Shown here: piece by piece, positions 1 to 9,090 of the stretch
Layout of the letters: the number at the start of each line of letters is the position of its first letter
Position numbering within the stretch: position 1 is the first letter of the stretch
Origin: Prescottella soli
GTDB taxonomy: Bacteria > Actinomycetota > Actinomycetes > Mycobacteriales > Mycobacteriaceae
Assembly (NCBI RefSeq): GCF_040024445.1
Contig: NZ_CP157276.1
Coordinates: 2,232,001 to 2,296,000 of the forward strand
DNA: 64,000 nt
Reading direction: 5' to 3'
Notes under the pieces: model-generated
What the model was told of the DNA's origin: nothing
Database searches by the model: none
The model's input: the letters and a program-made list of their open reading frames with translations, nothing else
Position numbers and translations under genes: made by a program

Positions 1-1700
1 TAGGCGGGACCGGCTTCGGGTGTCCCGTTCACGGTCAGGTCCAGTCGGATCGGCACCGGCCGCTTGTCGCCCTCGGCCTCGGTGGAACCCACCTTCACGG
101 CGATGTAGTACCACCCCGGCACGCCCTGCCGGCGGGTCTCGAGGACGTCGGACGTTCGGTTGCCGTAGCGGATCGGCACCGTGGCGAAAGCCGGTTCGTT
201 GGCCGGCAACACGGCGTCGGCACCGGTGTATGCCCCGAAGTCCCGGTCGATCTCCTCACGGGTCGGGGCATACAGCACGGTCTGGATGTTCGAGACGTTC
301 TCCACGCCGCGGCCACCGTTCGCGTCGTAATGCACGCGGTACGCCAGTCCCTGGCCCCAGTCCAGTTCGACCTTGTAGAACACGAATTCGCCGGTCTGGA
401 GGGTGTCGGTGTAGCGGCCACTCCCGTCGAGTTCGGTGGCGACGTTGAAGGATCCGCCTCCGACGGCAGGGGTACCGGCGCCGACGGGTTCGGTGAAGAC
501 AGTCGGCGCCGCGGCCGCCGCAGGACCGGGATCGGTTGCGGCGGGTTCGATTCCGACGAGCAGCTCGATCGGCAACCGTTCCGGCACCCCGCGGGAGACC
601 CTGTCCCAGGTCGGCGCGAAGTAGTAGCGTCCACCGCCCTTGCATGGGTCGGCGCTGCTGCCCTTCTTCGTCGCCCCGTCGAATTGCGTGGCGACCGTCA
701 GCGCCGCGCCGTCGCTCGAATTCGTCACCTGCTCGAATTCGTACTTGTTGCAGGCTCGGCCGTCCCTGCCGTACACCCGCAGGCTCAGAACATTCATGTC
801 TTCGACACTGGGAACGTCGGGTACGCGGGGAAAGGAGATGGTTCCGCTGAAGTAGGCGGTGGCCCCGTCCGGGACGTCGACGGCGTAGTAGCGAGATACC
901 TTCTGCCCGATCGTGTCCAGGTACTGCCCCGGCCGTGCCACCGGGGCGCTGTCGTACTTTGCAGCCCCGACGATCTGGGTACCGGCCGATTCGTAGTTGC
1001 GCAGCGCGGCTGCGGTGACTCTCGGCAGAATTCGTTCCAGAGCCGGTCCGTCTGCGGCATCGGTGTAGGTGCCCCCGGTCGCCTGCGCCATGCACGTGAG
1101 CTGGGCGCGGGCCGCGCTGTCGACCGCGAAGCCGATCGCGTGCATCACCAGATCGACGCCCTGCGCCTTCAATTCCCGCGCAACTTCACAGGGTTCGGGT
1201 GGCGAACAGGTGTCCTCGCCATCGGAGACCAGCACGATCGAGCGCGGTCCCGAACTCGGCATGGCCGCGGCGGCCTCCCGCAGAGCGTTGCCCATCGGCG
1301 TCCAGCCGCTCGCTTTGACGCCGTCGACCGCACTGCCGAGTGCGGCCCTGTCGAGGGTGTCCGCCTTGTGCAGCACCTGAATGTCACGACAGCCCGCAGT
1401 CTTCTCGGCCTCGTCACTGCCGGTGCCGGTGCCGTACACCGTCAGTCCCACCTTCGAGTCGACCGGTGCCGCGTCGACGAATGTGTGGACCGCCTTCTTG
1501 GCGGCATCCATCATCGTGCCCGCCGGATCGGGACGCTGCATGGACCCGGACGCATCGAGAATGAGCATCGTCGGCGCGTACCGCGAACCCGATTCTTCAC
1601 TCCCCTGTGCCGCGGCCGACGATGCAGCCATCGTCAGACCGATCAGTGCTGCGGCCATCCCCGCGGTCAATTTCGTAAGTCGCTCAGCAATCTTCGGCAT
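1..1700 (-). CDS. Exported von Willebrand factor A domain protein (3' end may lie beyond the window)
   Basis: The minus-strand frame starting at ATG 1700-1698 stays open for 566 codons to the window edge, with no stop inside the window. The N-terminus is a Sec-type signal peptide (positive start MPKIAERLTK, then a hydrophobic stretch ending in SSAAAQG). A vWA domain follows: the MIDAS motif DASGSM at about residue 49 and the later metal-site region VLVSDGEDTC. The C-terminal half is beta-rich and unassigned. Such proteins are secreted or anchored and bind ligands through a divalent metal. The last two bases seen (TA) could begin a stop, so the gene may be nearly complete. It is transcribed in the same direction as the steroid operon but is separated from ltp2 by a strong hairpin. 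The function is not known. Confidence 0.85.
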   Translation of the reverse strand, partial: MPKIAERLTKLTAGMAAALIGLTMAASSAAAQGSEESGSRYAPTMLILDASGSMQRPDPAGTMMDAAKKAVHTFVDAAPVDSKVGLTVYGTGTGSDEAEKTAGCRDIQVLHKADTLDRAALGSAVDGVKASGWTPMGNALREAAAAMPSSGPRSIVLVSDGEDTCSPPEPCEVARELKAQGVDLVMHAIGFAVDSAARAQLTCMAQATGGTYTDAADGPALERILPRVTAAALRNYESAGTQIVGAAKYDSAPVARPGQYLDTIGQKVSRYYAVDVPDGATAYFSGTISFPRVPDVPSVEDMNVLSLRVYGRDGRACNKYEFEQVTNSSDGAALTVATQFDGATKKGSSADPCKGGGRYYFAPTWDRVSRGVPERLPIELLVGIEPAATDPGPAAAAAPTVFTEPVGAGTPAVGGGSFNVATELDGSGRYTDTLQTGEFVFYKVELDWGQGLAYRVHYDANGGRGVENVSNIQTVLYAPTREEIDRDFGAYTGADAVLPANEPAFATVPIRYGNRTSDVLETRRQGVPGWYYIAVKVGSTEAEGDKRPVPIRLDLTVNGTPEAGPA

Positions 1701-1798
1701 CGTCCCCCGCCTGATTCGTGTCTCCGTTCGCTTCCGGGCACGACCATACATGTCAGCCGGTTTTCCTCGCCTCCTTGGACGTCGCCCGAAACTGCGAA

Positions 1799-1841
1799 GT
1801 CCCCGCCGACAGCCGATGCGTGATCGGCCGCTGACGGGGAC
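1799..1841 (-). terminator. Hairpin terminator after the steroid operon
   Basis: Arms GTCCCCG (1799-1805) and CGGGGAC (1835-1841) enclose a second partly paired segment. The hairpin lies 34 bases downstream of the ltp2 stop and upstream of the vWA start. There is no U-tract, as is common in high-GC actinobacteria. Confidence 0.55.
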
Positions 1842-1874
1842 CTCGAAAGGTGCACGCGTTCAGACGAACTCGTC

Positions 1875-3044
1875 CTACACGGACAGCACGAGTCCCGAAG
1901 TGGGAACACCGGTTCCGGCGGTGACGAGGACGTTCTCGACGTTCGGCACCTGGTTGACCGAGGTGCCGCGGATCTGGCGGACGCCCTCGGCGATGCCGTT
2001 CATGCCGTGGATGTACGCCTCGCCGAGCTGGCCGCCGTGGGTGTTGATCGGCAACCGTCCACCCTGCTCGATGGCGCCGCCGGCGATGAAGTCGCGGGCC
2101 TCGCCACGGCCGCAGAAGCCCAGCTCCTCGAGCTGCATCAGCACGTACGGCGTGAAGTGGTCGTACAGCACCGCCGTCTGCATGTCCGACGGCCGCAGCC
2201 CGGACTGCTCCCACAGCTGATCCCCGACCAGACCCATCTCGGGCAGACCGGTCAGGCCGTCCCGGTAGTAGCTGGTCATGATGTACTGGTCCGCCCCGCT
2301 GCCCTGCGCAGCCGCCGCGATGATCGCCGGCTTGTTCGGCAGATCCTTGGCCCGCTCGGGCGACGTCACGACGATCGCGATGCCGCCGTCGGACTCCTGG
2401 CAGCAGTCCAGCAGATGCAGCGGCTCGGCGATGAACCGCGAGTTCTGGTGGTCCTCGAGGGTGATCGGCTTGCCGTAGAAGAACGCCTTGGGGTTGGTGG
2501 CGGCGTGCTTGCGGTCGGCGACCGCGACGCGGCCGAAATCCTCACTCGTGGCGCCGTACACGTGCATGTACCGCTGCGCGATCATCGCGACGAACGACGC
2601 CGGCGTCCCCAGACCGTGCGGGTAGGAGAACGCGTTGTCGGTGCCCGACGAGTTGACCTGCTGCACCAGCCCGGCGTTGACCTGACCGAAGCGGGCACCC
2701 GAACGCTCGTTGAACGCCCGGTACGCCACCACGACGTCGGCCACACCGGTCGCGACGGCCATCGCGGCCTGCTGGATGGTGGCACACGCCGCGCCGCCGC
2801 CGTAGTGGATGCGGCTGAAGAACTTCAGGTTCGGGATCCCCACCGAACGGGCAACGGCCGCTTCGGTGTTGGTGTCCATCGTGAACGACGTGAGACCGTC
2901 GACGTCCGACGGCTTCAGTCCCGCGTCGTCGAGCGCGGCCTGAACCGCCTCGGCGGCGAGCCGCAGCTCGCTGCGGCCCGAGTCCTTCGAGAAGTCGGTG
3001 GCGCCGATGCCGACGATCGCTGCCTTGCCGGACAGCCCGCTCAT
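1875..3044 (-). CDS. ltp2: Steroid side-chain aldolase Ltp2 (thiolase fold)
   Basis: This 389-residue protein has the SCP-x/thiolase-like fold and closely matches the length and sequence pattern of mycobacterial Ltp2 (Rv3540c, 386 aa). In that family Ltp2 works with the DUF35 part of ChsH2 to cleave the 17-hydroxy side-chain thioester retro-aldol-wise, releasing propionyl-CoA and leaving the steroid nucleus. It is cytoplasmic. Its ATG overlaps the chsH1 stop (ATGA), which indicates translational coupling. It is the last gene of the chsE1-chsE2-chsH2-chsH1-ltp2 operon and is followed by a hairpin. Confidence 0.92.
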   Translation of the reverse strand: MSGLSGKAAIVGIGATDFSKDSGRSELRLAAEAVQAALDDAGLKPSDVDGLTSFTMDTNTEAAVARSVGIPNLKFFSRIHYGGGAACATIQQAAMAVATGVADVVVAYRAFNERSGARFGQVNAGLVQQVNSSGTDNAFSYPHGLGTPASFVAMIAQRYMHVYGATSEDFGRVAVADRKHAATNPKAFFYGKPITLEDHQNSRFIAEPLHLLDCCQESDGGIAIVVTSPERAKDLPNKPAIIAAAAQGSGADQYIMTSYYRDGLTGLPEMGLVGDQLWEQSGLRPSDMQTAVLYDHFTPYVLMQLEELGFCGRGEARDFIAGGAIEQGGRLPINTHGGQLGEAYIHGMNGIAEGVRQIRGTSVNQVPNVENVLVTAGTGVPTSGLVLSV

Positions 3045-3460
3045 TTCTCAACTCCGTCAGTGTCATTGAATACGAGGGTCACCGTGGACGTGATGTGGTC
3101 GCCGAGGCTGTCGGCACCGACGACCTTGACGGTCACCAGGCCGTCCTCGGCGGCGACGACCTCACCGGAGAGGTTGAGCGTGTCGTACGCGTACCACGGC
3201 ACACCGAGGCGCAGCTTGATCGACGTGATCCGCGCCCGCGGGCCGGCCCAGTCGGTGACGAAACGCTGCACCAGTCCGGTGTCGGTGAGGATGTTGACGA
3301 AGATGTCCTTCGACCCGCGCTGCTGCGCCTTGTCCCGATCGTGGTGTACGTCCTGGAAGTCCCTGGTGGCCAACGCCGTCGAGACGATGAACGTGGGATC
3401 CCCGTAGATCGACAGGCCCGGCAGCTTGTCGCCGACGGCGATGTCGAGTGCGCTGGTCAT
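3041..3460 (-). CDS. chsH1: MaoC-like enoyl-CoA hydratase subunit ChsH1
   Basis: This 139-residue single hot-dog domain protein matches Rv3541c (ChsH1, about 129 aa). In Mycobacterium ChsH1 and ChsH2 form a heteromeric hydratase that adds water to the 17(20)-unsaturated three-carbon side-chain CoA ester made by ChsE1-ChsE2. The stretch around residues 38-50 (DVHHDRDKA) carries the Asp/His pair typical of MaoC hydratases. The start lies directly against the chsH2 stop and the end overlaps the ltp2 start by four bases, so the three genes are tightly coupled. Confidence 0.92.
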   Translation of the reverse strand: MTSALDIAVGDKLPGLSIYGDPTFIVSTALATRDFQDVHHDRDKAQQRGSKDIFVNILTDTGLVQRFVTDWAGPRARITSIKLRLGVPWYAYDTLNLSGEVVAAEDGLVTVKVVGADSLGDHITSTVTLVFNDTDGVEK

Positions 3461-4477
3461 CTACGACTCCTTCACCGGACGCCACGCGTACAGCGTCCAG
3501 GGCTCGTTACCGGTCTCGTCATCGCCCGGGAAGTCCAGGTAGAGCGCCTGCACCGGCATCCCCACCGCGACCTCGGACGGGTCGACGTCGCGCAGCTCGC
3601 CGAGCATGCGCACGCCCTCCTCGAGTTCGACGAGCGCCACCACGAACGGCAGCGACCGCCCCGGCACCTTGGGTGCGTGGTGGACGACGAAACTGAAGAC
3701 CGTGCCCCGCCCGGACGCGACGACGTAGTCGGTGGTCTCGGTCTTGTCCTTCCACAGCGCCGGCACCGGCGGGTGCTGGAGCGACCCGTCGGGCCGCTGC
3801 TGGATCCGCAGCTCGTGCGCGGCCACGCCGTCCCAGAAGAACTGGGTGTCCCGAGACGGGGTCGGTCGCAGCATGCGCGACGAATCGAGATCCTCGGGGA
3901 CCGAGGCGTTCCCGGAAGCCTGCGCCTGCTCCACCTTTGCGGGAGGCGCGAACTTGAGGATGCGGAACAGCATCTCGGCGACGACCTCGTCGCCGACCTT
4001 CCACAGGTTGCGGGTCGTGAAGAACCAGCCCTCGCCCAGCCCGGTCTTCTTGGGGCCGACGACGTCCTCGAGGGTCGACTCGATGGTCACCTCCTCGCCG
4101 GGACGGAGGTAGCGGTGATAGATCTGGTCGCAGTTCGTCGCGACCACCGACGTGTACCCGGCGTCGTCGAGGATCTGCGTCATCCGGCCCAGCGGATCGT
4201 CCTCCTCGCGGACCGCGCCGAGACCGCGCATGGTCCACACCTGCGCCATCGCCGGCGGCGCCACGAGGCCGCCGTGGCCCGCCGCAGCTGCTGCGTCGTC
4301 GTCCACGTAGATCGGGTTCTCGTCGCCGATCGCCTCGAGCCAGTTCCGGATCATCGGCATGTTGATCGGGTCGCGGCCGGCGCGCGGCTTGCTCGACCCG
4401 CCGGCCTTGACCTGTTCGGCCCCGGCCAGAATCTGCGCGGTCGTGCTGTTTCCGTCGGACACGGTGTTGTCAGTCAT
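3461..4477 (-). CDS. chsH2: MaoC-DUF35 fusion hydratase/aldolase partner ChsH2
   Basis: This 338-residue protein has an N-terminal MaoC hot-dog domain (about residues 15-190) and a C-terminal DUF35 OB-type domain (about 200-338). It corresponds to Rv3542c. The MaoC half pairs with ChsH1 for hydration; the DUF35 half binds and activates Ltp2. No zinc-ribbon cysteines are visible where many DUF35 proteins have them. The start was placed at ATG 4477-4475 because it overlaps the chsE2 stop as ATGA. A longer open frame upstream is only chsE2 read in another frame. Confidence 0.92.
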   Translation of the reverse strand: MTDNTVSDGNSTTAQILAGAEQVKAGGSSKPRAGRDPINMPMIRNWLEAIGDENPIYVDDDAAAAAGHGGLVAPPAMAQVWTMRGLGAVREEDDPLGRMTQILDDAGYTSVVATNCDQIYHRYLRPGEEVTIESTLEDVVGPKKTGLGEGWFFTTRNLWKVGDEVVAEMLFRILKFAPPAKVEQAQASGNASVPEDLDSSRMLRPTPSRDTQFFWDGVAAHELRIQQRPDGSLQHPPVPALWKDKTETTDYVVASGRGTVFSFVVHHAPKVPGRSLPFVVALVELEEGVRMLGELRDVDPSEVAVGMPVQALYLDFPGDDETGNEPWTLYAWRPVKES

Positions 4478-5622
4478 CGCGGCACCTTCGGCAATCCCAG
4501 TCCGGCCACGGCGATGAGTTCGCGCATGACCTCGTTGACGCCACCACCGAAGGTGATGACCACGTTTCGCTTCACCTGGACGTCGAGCCACCGCATGAGC
4601 GCCGCGGTCTCGGGGTCGCCCGGGTCGCCGTGGGCGCCGACGATCTCGTCCGCGATCCGACCCACTCGCTGAATGCGTTCGGTCGCAAAGACCTTGGTGG
4701 CCGACGCGTCGGCGATGTCGACGTCGCCGGTGGCGGCCGCGACCTGCCAGTTGAGCAGTTCGTTGAGACGGTAGGTGGCGTGGATCTCGCCGAGTCCGCG
4801 ACGGACGTCGGGCAGGTCCAGCAGGTCCCGCTTCGCGGCCCAGTCGTGGACCTTCTCGTACAGGCCCGCGACACGTCCGGCGGGGCCCAGCATGACGCGC
4901 TCGTGGTTGAGCTGCGTCGTGATGAGCCTCCAGCCCTTGTTCTCCTCACCGACGAGCATGCTCGCCGGAACCCGGACGTCCGTGTAGTAGGTCGCGTTGA
5001 CGTGGTGCGCGCCGTCGGCGGTGATGATCGGGGTCCACGAGAACCCGGGGTCCTTCGTGTCGACGATCAGGATCGAGATGCCCCGGTGCCGCGACTCGGC
5101 GTCGCCCGTGCGGACCGCGAGCCAGATGTAGTCGGCGTCGTGGCCGCCGGTGGTGAAGATCTTCTGGCCGTTGACGACGTACTCGTCACCGTCGCGGACC
5201 GCGGTGGTGCGCAGCGCCGCGAGGTCGGTACCGGCGTCGGGCTCGGAGTAGCCGATCGCGAAGTGCACCTCGCCGGCGAGGATCGCCGGCAGGAACTTGC
5301 GCTTCTGCTCCTCGGTTCCGTAGACCTGCAGCGTCGGACCGACGGTCTGCAGCGTGACCGACGGCAGCGGAACATCCGCGCGCACAGCCTCGTTGACGAA
5401 GATCTGCTGTTCGATCTCCCCGAAACCGCGGCCGCCGAACTCGACCGGCCAGCCGACGCCGAGCCAGCCGTCCTTGCCCATCCGACGGATGACCTCGCGA
5501 TAGGTGGGTCCGTGCCGTTCGGTCAGCATGATCTCGGCCTCGGCCGGCGAGATCAGTCCGGAGAAGTAGCGGCGCAGTTCCGCCTGCAGCTCACGCTGCT
5601 CGGGCGTCAGATCGATGAACAC
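4474..5622 (-). CDS. chsE2: Steroid side-chain acyl-CoA dehydrogenase subunit ChsE2 (FadE29)
   Basis: This 382-residue acyl-CoA dehydrogenase is very like mycobacterial FadE29 (Rv3543c), with FAD/substrate motifs such as FAIGYSEPDAGTD and ITFGGGVNEVMRE. With ChsE1 it forms an alpha2beta2 flavoenzyme that introduces the 17(20) double bond into 3-oxo-4-pregnene-20-carboxyl-CoA. The chosen start is GTG 5622-5620, giving the N-terminus (V/M)FIDLTPEQREL seen in the family. It overlaps the end of chsE1 by 16 bases. The open frame continues upstream inside chsE1, but that extension is not family-like. Confidence 0.92.
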   Translation of the reverse strand: MFIDLTPEQRELQAELRRYFSGLISPAEAEIMLTERHGPTYREVIRRMGKDGWLGVGWPVEFGGRGFGEIEQQIFVNEAVRADVPLPSVTLQTVGPTLQVYGTEEQKRKFLPAILAGEVHFAIGYSEPDAGTDLAALRTTAVRDGDEYVVNGQKIFTTGGHDADYIWLAVRTGDAESRHRGISILIVDTKDPGFSWTPIITADGAHHVNATYYTDVRVPASMLVGEENKGWRLITTQLNHERVMLGPAGRVAGLYEKVHDWAAKRDLLDLPDVRRGLGEIHATYRLNELLNWQVAAATGDVDIADASATKVFATERIQRVGRIADEIVGAHGDPGDPETAALMRWLDVQVKRNVVITFGGGVNEVMRELIAVAGLGLPKVPR

Positions 5623-6680
5623 CGGGCCCCCACGAGGTCGAGTCGGTACGAGGCACCGCCGACGAGGCGAGCCAGGTCTTTGGCAATGGAGAAGTAGCGG
5701 TGCATCGGGTACGTGACGTCGACGCCGATACCGCCGTGCAGGTGGTGCAGCGTCCGCATCGCGGCCGGCACCTCCGTCGCGATCCAGTAGGCCAGCACGT
5801 CGAGATCGTCTGCGGCATCGAGACCTTCGGACACCCGCCACGCCGACGCGAGCGCCGAAACGTGCAGCGTCCGGGACGTGACGTAGACGTCCGCGATCTG
5901 CTGGGCCACCGCCTGGAAGGCGGCGAGCGGCTTGCCGAACTGCTCACGCGTGGTGAGGTGGTCGGCGGCCAGGCCGGTGGCCCCGGCGAGCAGCCCGTCG
6001 GCGTACGCGCCGATGCCGGCGAGCGCGATCCGGTACAGCGTCGCGACACCATCGAGTCCGCCACCGAGGACGTCGGCGGCGGGGACGCGCACCGCGTCCA
6101 GCCGAACCGAGAACTCCGGTCCCCCGGCCGAAGTCGCGCTCTTGGTGAGCGTGACGCCCGGCGCGTCCGGGGCCACCGGCACCACGCCGGCGTCGGTGGG
6201 CACCAGGATGCGGTGCGCGATGTCCGCGAACGGCACCGCGATCTTGAGACCGGTCACGACGACGTCGGCGCCGTCCGCGACGGCGGTGGTCGACGGCAGC
6301 GCCGGGAACGCGGCGCCCTGCTCGGCGAGCGCTGCGGTGAGCACCCGACCGGCCGCCACACCCTCGAGCAGCGCGTCCTGCTGCTCCGTGGAGCCGAGGG
6401 CGAGCACCGGGAGGACGCCGAAGCCGAGGGTCGCGAGCGCCGGAACCGGCGCGGCACCGCGTCCGATCTCGGTGAGCATCGTCGTCACCTCCAGCACGCC
6501 CAGTCCGTCGCCGTCGAGCCGCTCGGGCACCGCGAGCGAGAGCAGGTCCGCTTTCGCGAGGGCCTGCCACAGCTCGGGGCTGAAGCCACCGGTGTCGGCG
6601 GGATCGGTGTGCTCGCGGGCCAACAGGCCCACGACGATCTCCGCCACCGTTTCTTGAGTCTGATCCAGAGTGAAATCCAC
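5607..6680 (-). CDS. chsE1: Steroid side-chain acyl-CoA dehydrogenase subunit ChsE1 (FadE28)
   Basis: This 357-residue protein of the acyl-CoA dehydrogenase family resembles FadE28 (Rv3544c, about 339 aa). In the family it provides half of the FAD site of the ChsE1-ChsE2 heterotetramer and cannot act alone. It begins ATG GAT TTC ACT and is the first gene of the operon, with a 13/14-match KstR box 23 bases upstream of its start. In M. tuberculosis the P450 gene cyp125 precedes fadE28; here no P450 gene is present in that position. Confidence 0.92.
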   Translation of the reverse strand: MDFTLDQTQETVAEIVVGLLAREHTDPADTGGFSPELWQALAKADLLSLAVPERLDGDGLGVLEVTTMLTEIGRGAAPVPALATLGFGVLPVLALGSTEQQDALLEGVAAGRVLTAALAEQGAAFPALPSTTAVADGADVVVTGLKIAVPFADIAHRILVPTDAGVVPVAPDAPGVTLTKSATSAGGPEFSVRLDAVRVPAADVLGGGLDGVATLYRIALAGIGAYADGLLAGATGLAADHLTTREQFGKPLAAFQAVAQQIADVYVTSRTLHVSALASAWRVSEGLDAADDLDVLAYWIATEVPAAMRTLHHLHGGIGVDVTYPMHRYFSIAKDLARLVGGASYRLDLVGARCSSI

Positions 6681-6702
6681 GCTGCCAATCCCGCCTACGA
6701 TT

Positions 6703-6716
6703 TAGAACGTGTTCTT
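6703..6716. promoter_or_regulatory. KstR operator upstream of chsE1
   Basis: TAGAACGTGTTCTT matches the published KstR consensus TnnAACnnGTTnnA at every fixed position but the last. It lies just before the chsE1 start, so the side-chain operon is predicted to be repressed by KstR and released by 3-oxo-steroid-CoA thioesters. Confidence 0.85.
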
Positions 6717-6755
6717 GTTGTATCACCTGCAGCTTAGCGAAGAAAGGGCCCGGCT

Positions 6756-6787
6756 CCACGAGAACACGTTCACCGCAGTTCTCGTGG
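6756..6787 (-). terminator. Hairpin between fadE34 and the chsE1 operon
   Basis: A perfect 10-bp stem, CCACGAGAAC (6756-6765) and GTTCTCGTGG (6778-6787), with a 12-base loop, lies 21 bases past the fadE34 stop and before the chsE1 promoter. The loop side also holds GAACACGTTC, a KstR-core-like sequence lacking the outer T and A. Confidence 0.6.
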
Positions 6788-6807
6788 CGCCAGGCCCGTC
6801 ACCGGAG

Positions 6808-8997
6808 TCAGCCGCGCGGCAGCCCCAGAAGTTGCTCGGCCGCGACCGTGAGCAGGATCTGCGTGGTGCCACCCGCGATCGACAGGCACCGCGTGTTGAG
6901 GAACTCCCGCGTGAGCGGACCCTCCACCCAGCCGGCCTCGCCCGCGAGCTCGACGGCGAACTCCGCGACGCCCTGGCGGTTGCGGACGCCGACGAGCTTG
7001 CGCACGCTCGACGCCGGACCGGGGTCCTGCCCGTCGAGCTGACGCAGCGTCGTGCGCAGCTCGAGCAGCGACCCGACGAGCGCCTCGGCGATCAGCGCGC
7101 CCAGGTGGTCGGCCGTCACGACGTCGGGCTCGCCCGCGAGCTCGAGCAGTTCCTCGACGGCCTTGCCGAGCGACGACCCGCCGCTCATCGCCACCCGTTC
7201 GTTCGCCAGGGTCGTGCGGGCGAGCTTCCAGCCGCCGTTCACCTGCCCGACGACGCACTCGTCCGGGACGAAGACGTCGTCGAGAAACACCTCGTTGAAC
7301 AGCGCGTCGCCCGTGATCTCCCGCAGCGGGGAGATCCGGATGCCCGCGGTGCGCATGTCGAGCAGGAAGTACGTGATGCCCTTGTGCTTCGGCGCGTCCT
7401 TGTCGGTGCGGGCCAGGCAGATGCCCCAGTCGGCCTCGCGGGCGAGCGACGTCCACACCTTCTGCCCGTTCAGCTTCCAGCCGCCGTCGACCTTCTCGGC
7501 AGTGGTCCGCAGCGACGCCAGGTCCGAGCCCGCGCCGGGCTCGCTGAACAGCTGGCACCAGGTGATCTCGCCGCGCAGCGTCTGCATCGCGAAACGCTCG
7601 ATCTGCTCGGGGCTGCCGTGCTCGAGGACGGTCGGCACGGCCCACCAGCCGATGACGAGGTCCGGACGGTCGACGCCGGCCGCGGCCATCTCCTCGGCGA
7701 TGAGGATCTGCTCGGCAGCGCTCGCGCCGCGGCCGTACGGGGTCGGCCAGTGCGGTGCCGCGTAACCCGACTCGGCTACCGCGACACGACGCTCGGACTC
7801 GGGCACCGCCGCGAGAGCGGCCACGTCGTCGCGGATCGCGGCCCGCTCGGACTCGAGCTCCGACAGGTCGATCGTCAGGTGTCGGCGAGCGCCGGCGCGC
7901 GTCAGTTCGGTCACCCGTGCGCGCCAGACGTTGCTGCCACCGAGGAACTGCTTGAGCGAGACTGCGCGGCGCAGGTAGAAGTGCGCGTCGTGCTCCCACG
8001 TGAACCCGATGCCGCCGAGGACCTGGATGCAGTCCTTGGCGTTCTGCACCGCGGCGTCGAGGGCGACCGCCGCGGCGACCGCGGCGGCGATCGGCAGTTC
8101 CGATTCCGCCGACCGGTCGGCGTCCGGATCCGGCAGCGCGTCCTCGGCCGCGACGGCCGCGTCCCACGCGACTGCGCGGGCCTGCTCGACCCGGCAGAGC
8201 ATCTCCGCGCACAGGTGCTTGATCGCCTGGAACGAGCCGATCGGCTTGCCGAACTGCTCGCGGATCTTGGCGTACTCGACCGCGGTGCGCAGGGTCCAGC
8301 CCGCGACACCGGCAGCCTCCGCGGCCGCGAGCGTCGCCGCGAGATCACGGACGAGCTCCGGTGCGACGCCCGTGACGACGCGGTCCGGGGACACGACGAC
8401 GCCCTCGCAGCGCACCCGCGCGGTGGCGCGGCTCTTGTCGAGGATGTCGAGCGGCGAGGTCGTCAGTCCCGGTGCGCCACCGTCGATCAGGCACCACACC
8501 GTGTCACCGGCGGAGTCGCCGGCGCGAACCGGCACGAGCACCGAGACGCCCGGCTCACCGCCCAGGGCGTTGCCCGCGTCGCCGGTGAGGACCAGCCCGC
8601 CGTCCGCGTCCGGGGTGGCCGACAGCGCCGGCGCGTCGAGCACGACGGAGATCGGCAGCTCGCCCTCCGCGATCCGTTCCGCCCACTGCTTCGCGGCGGC
8701 ACCCGAGCTGCGCCCGAGCACCAGGCCGGCGAGCGCGGTCGGGAGAATTGGGCCACCCACAAGTTCGGTTGCGGCCTGTTCCAACATGGCGGCGAGGTCG
8801 ACGATCTGCCCGCCGACGCCACCGACCGACTCGGGAACGCCCACCGCGAACAGCCCCAGTTCGGCCATCGACGGCCACGACTGGCGCCAGAAATCAGCAG
8901 GTCCCTCGCGTAAAATAGCAACCGGGGTCGCCGAGCGAGCCCACGCCTGAATCGACTCTTGGACGGCCTTCTGTTCGTCGGTCGTGGCGATTGTCAC
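6808..8997 (-). CDS. fadE34: Double-domain steroid acyl-CoA dehydrogenase (FadE34/ChsE3 type)
   Basis: This 729-residue protein carries two tandem acyl-CoA dehydrogenase units (about 1-350 and 360-729). The second has the family motifs LFSEPGAGSDLASLRTTAE and SIAGGTTQILL. It matches FadE34 (Rv3573c; ChsE3), which oxidises a steroid side-chain CoA ester one cycle earlier than ChsE1-ChsE2 and does so as a fused homodimer. It starts with GTG 8997-8995 and is divergent from kstR across a consensus KstR box, the same pairing as Rv3573c/Rv3574. The substrate is inferred from the family; C24 bile-acid side chains are also possible. Confidence 0.88.
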   Translation of the reverse strand: MTIATTDEQKAVQESIQAWARSATPVAILREGPADFWRQSWPSMAELGLFAVGVPESVGGVGGQIVDLAAMLEQAATELVGGPILPTALAGLVLGRSSGAAAKQWAERIAEGELPISVVLDAPALSATPDADGGLVLTGDAGNALGGEPGVSVLVPVRAGDSAGDTVWCLIDGGAPGLTTSPLDILDKSRATARVRCEGVVVSPDRVVTGVAPELVRDLAATLAAAEAAGVAGWTLRTAVEYAKIREQFGKPIGSFQAIKHLCAEMLCRVEQARAVAWDAAVAAEDALPDPDADRSAESELPIAAAVAAAVALDAAVQNAKDCIQVLGGIGFTWEHDAHFYLRRAVSLKQFLGGSNVWRARVTELTRAGARRHLTIDLSELESERAAIRDDVAALAAVPESERRVAVAESGYAAPHWPTPYGRGASAAEQILIAEEMAAAGVDRPDLVIGWWAVPTVLEHGSPEQIERFAMQTLRGEITWCQLFSEPGAGSDLASLRTTAEKVDGGWKLNGQKVWTSLAREADWGICLARTDKDAPKHKGITYFLLDMRTAGIRISPLREITGDALFNEVFLDDVFVPDECVVGQVNGGWKLARTTLANERVAMSGGSSLGKAVEELLELAGEPDVVTADHLGALIAEALVGSLLELRTTLRQLDGQDPGPASSVRKLVGVRNRQGVAEFAVELAGEAGWVEGPLTREFLNTRCLSIAGGTTQILLTVAAEQLLGLPRG

Positions 8998-9033
8998 AAC
9001 GGCTACCAGCCTCTCATGGATGACATTTTCATC

Positions 9034-9047
9034 TAGAACGTGTTCTA
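9034..9047. promoter_or_regulatory. KstR operator in the fadE34-kstR divergent promoter
   Basis: TAGAACGTGTTCTA is a perfect 14-base palindrome and a full match to TnnAACnnGTTnnA. It sits 37 bases upstream of fadE34 and 44 bases upstream of kstR, so it should give autorepression of kstR together with control of fadE34. Confidence 0.92.
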
Positions 9048-9090
9048 ATATGTTCGGCCGTCAAGAGTCAAGGCGTGAAGGAAACTGTCG

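Noticed and set aside
330-1823. Plus-strand open frame of 497 codons over the vWA gene
   Set aside because: It is antisense to a gene with signal peptide and MIDAS motif, and its own translation is Arg/Gly-rich without domain character, as expected of high-GC antisense frames.
6709-8913. Plus-strand open frame of 734 codons
   Set aside because: It is the antisense of fadE34, whose two dehydrogenase domains are clear.
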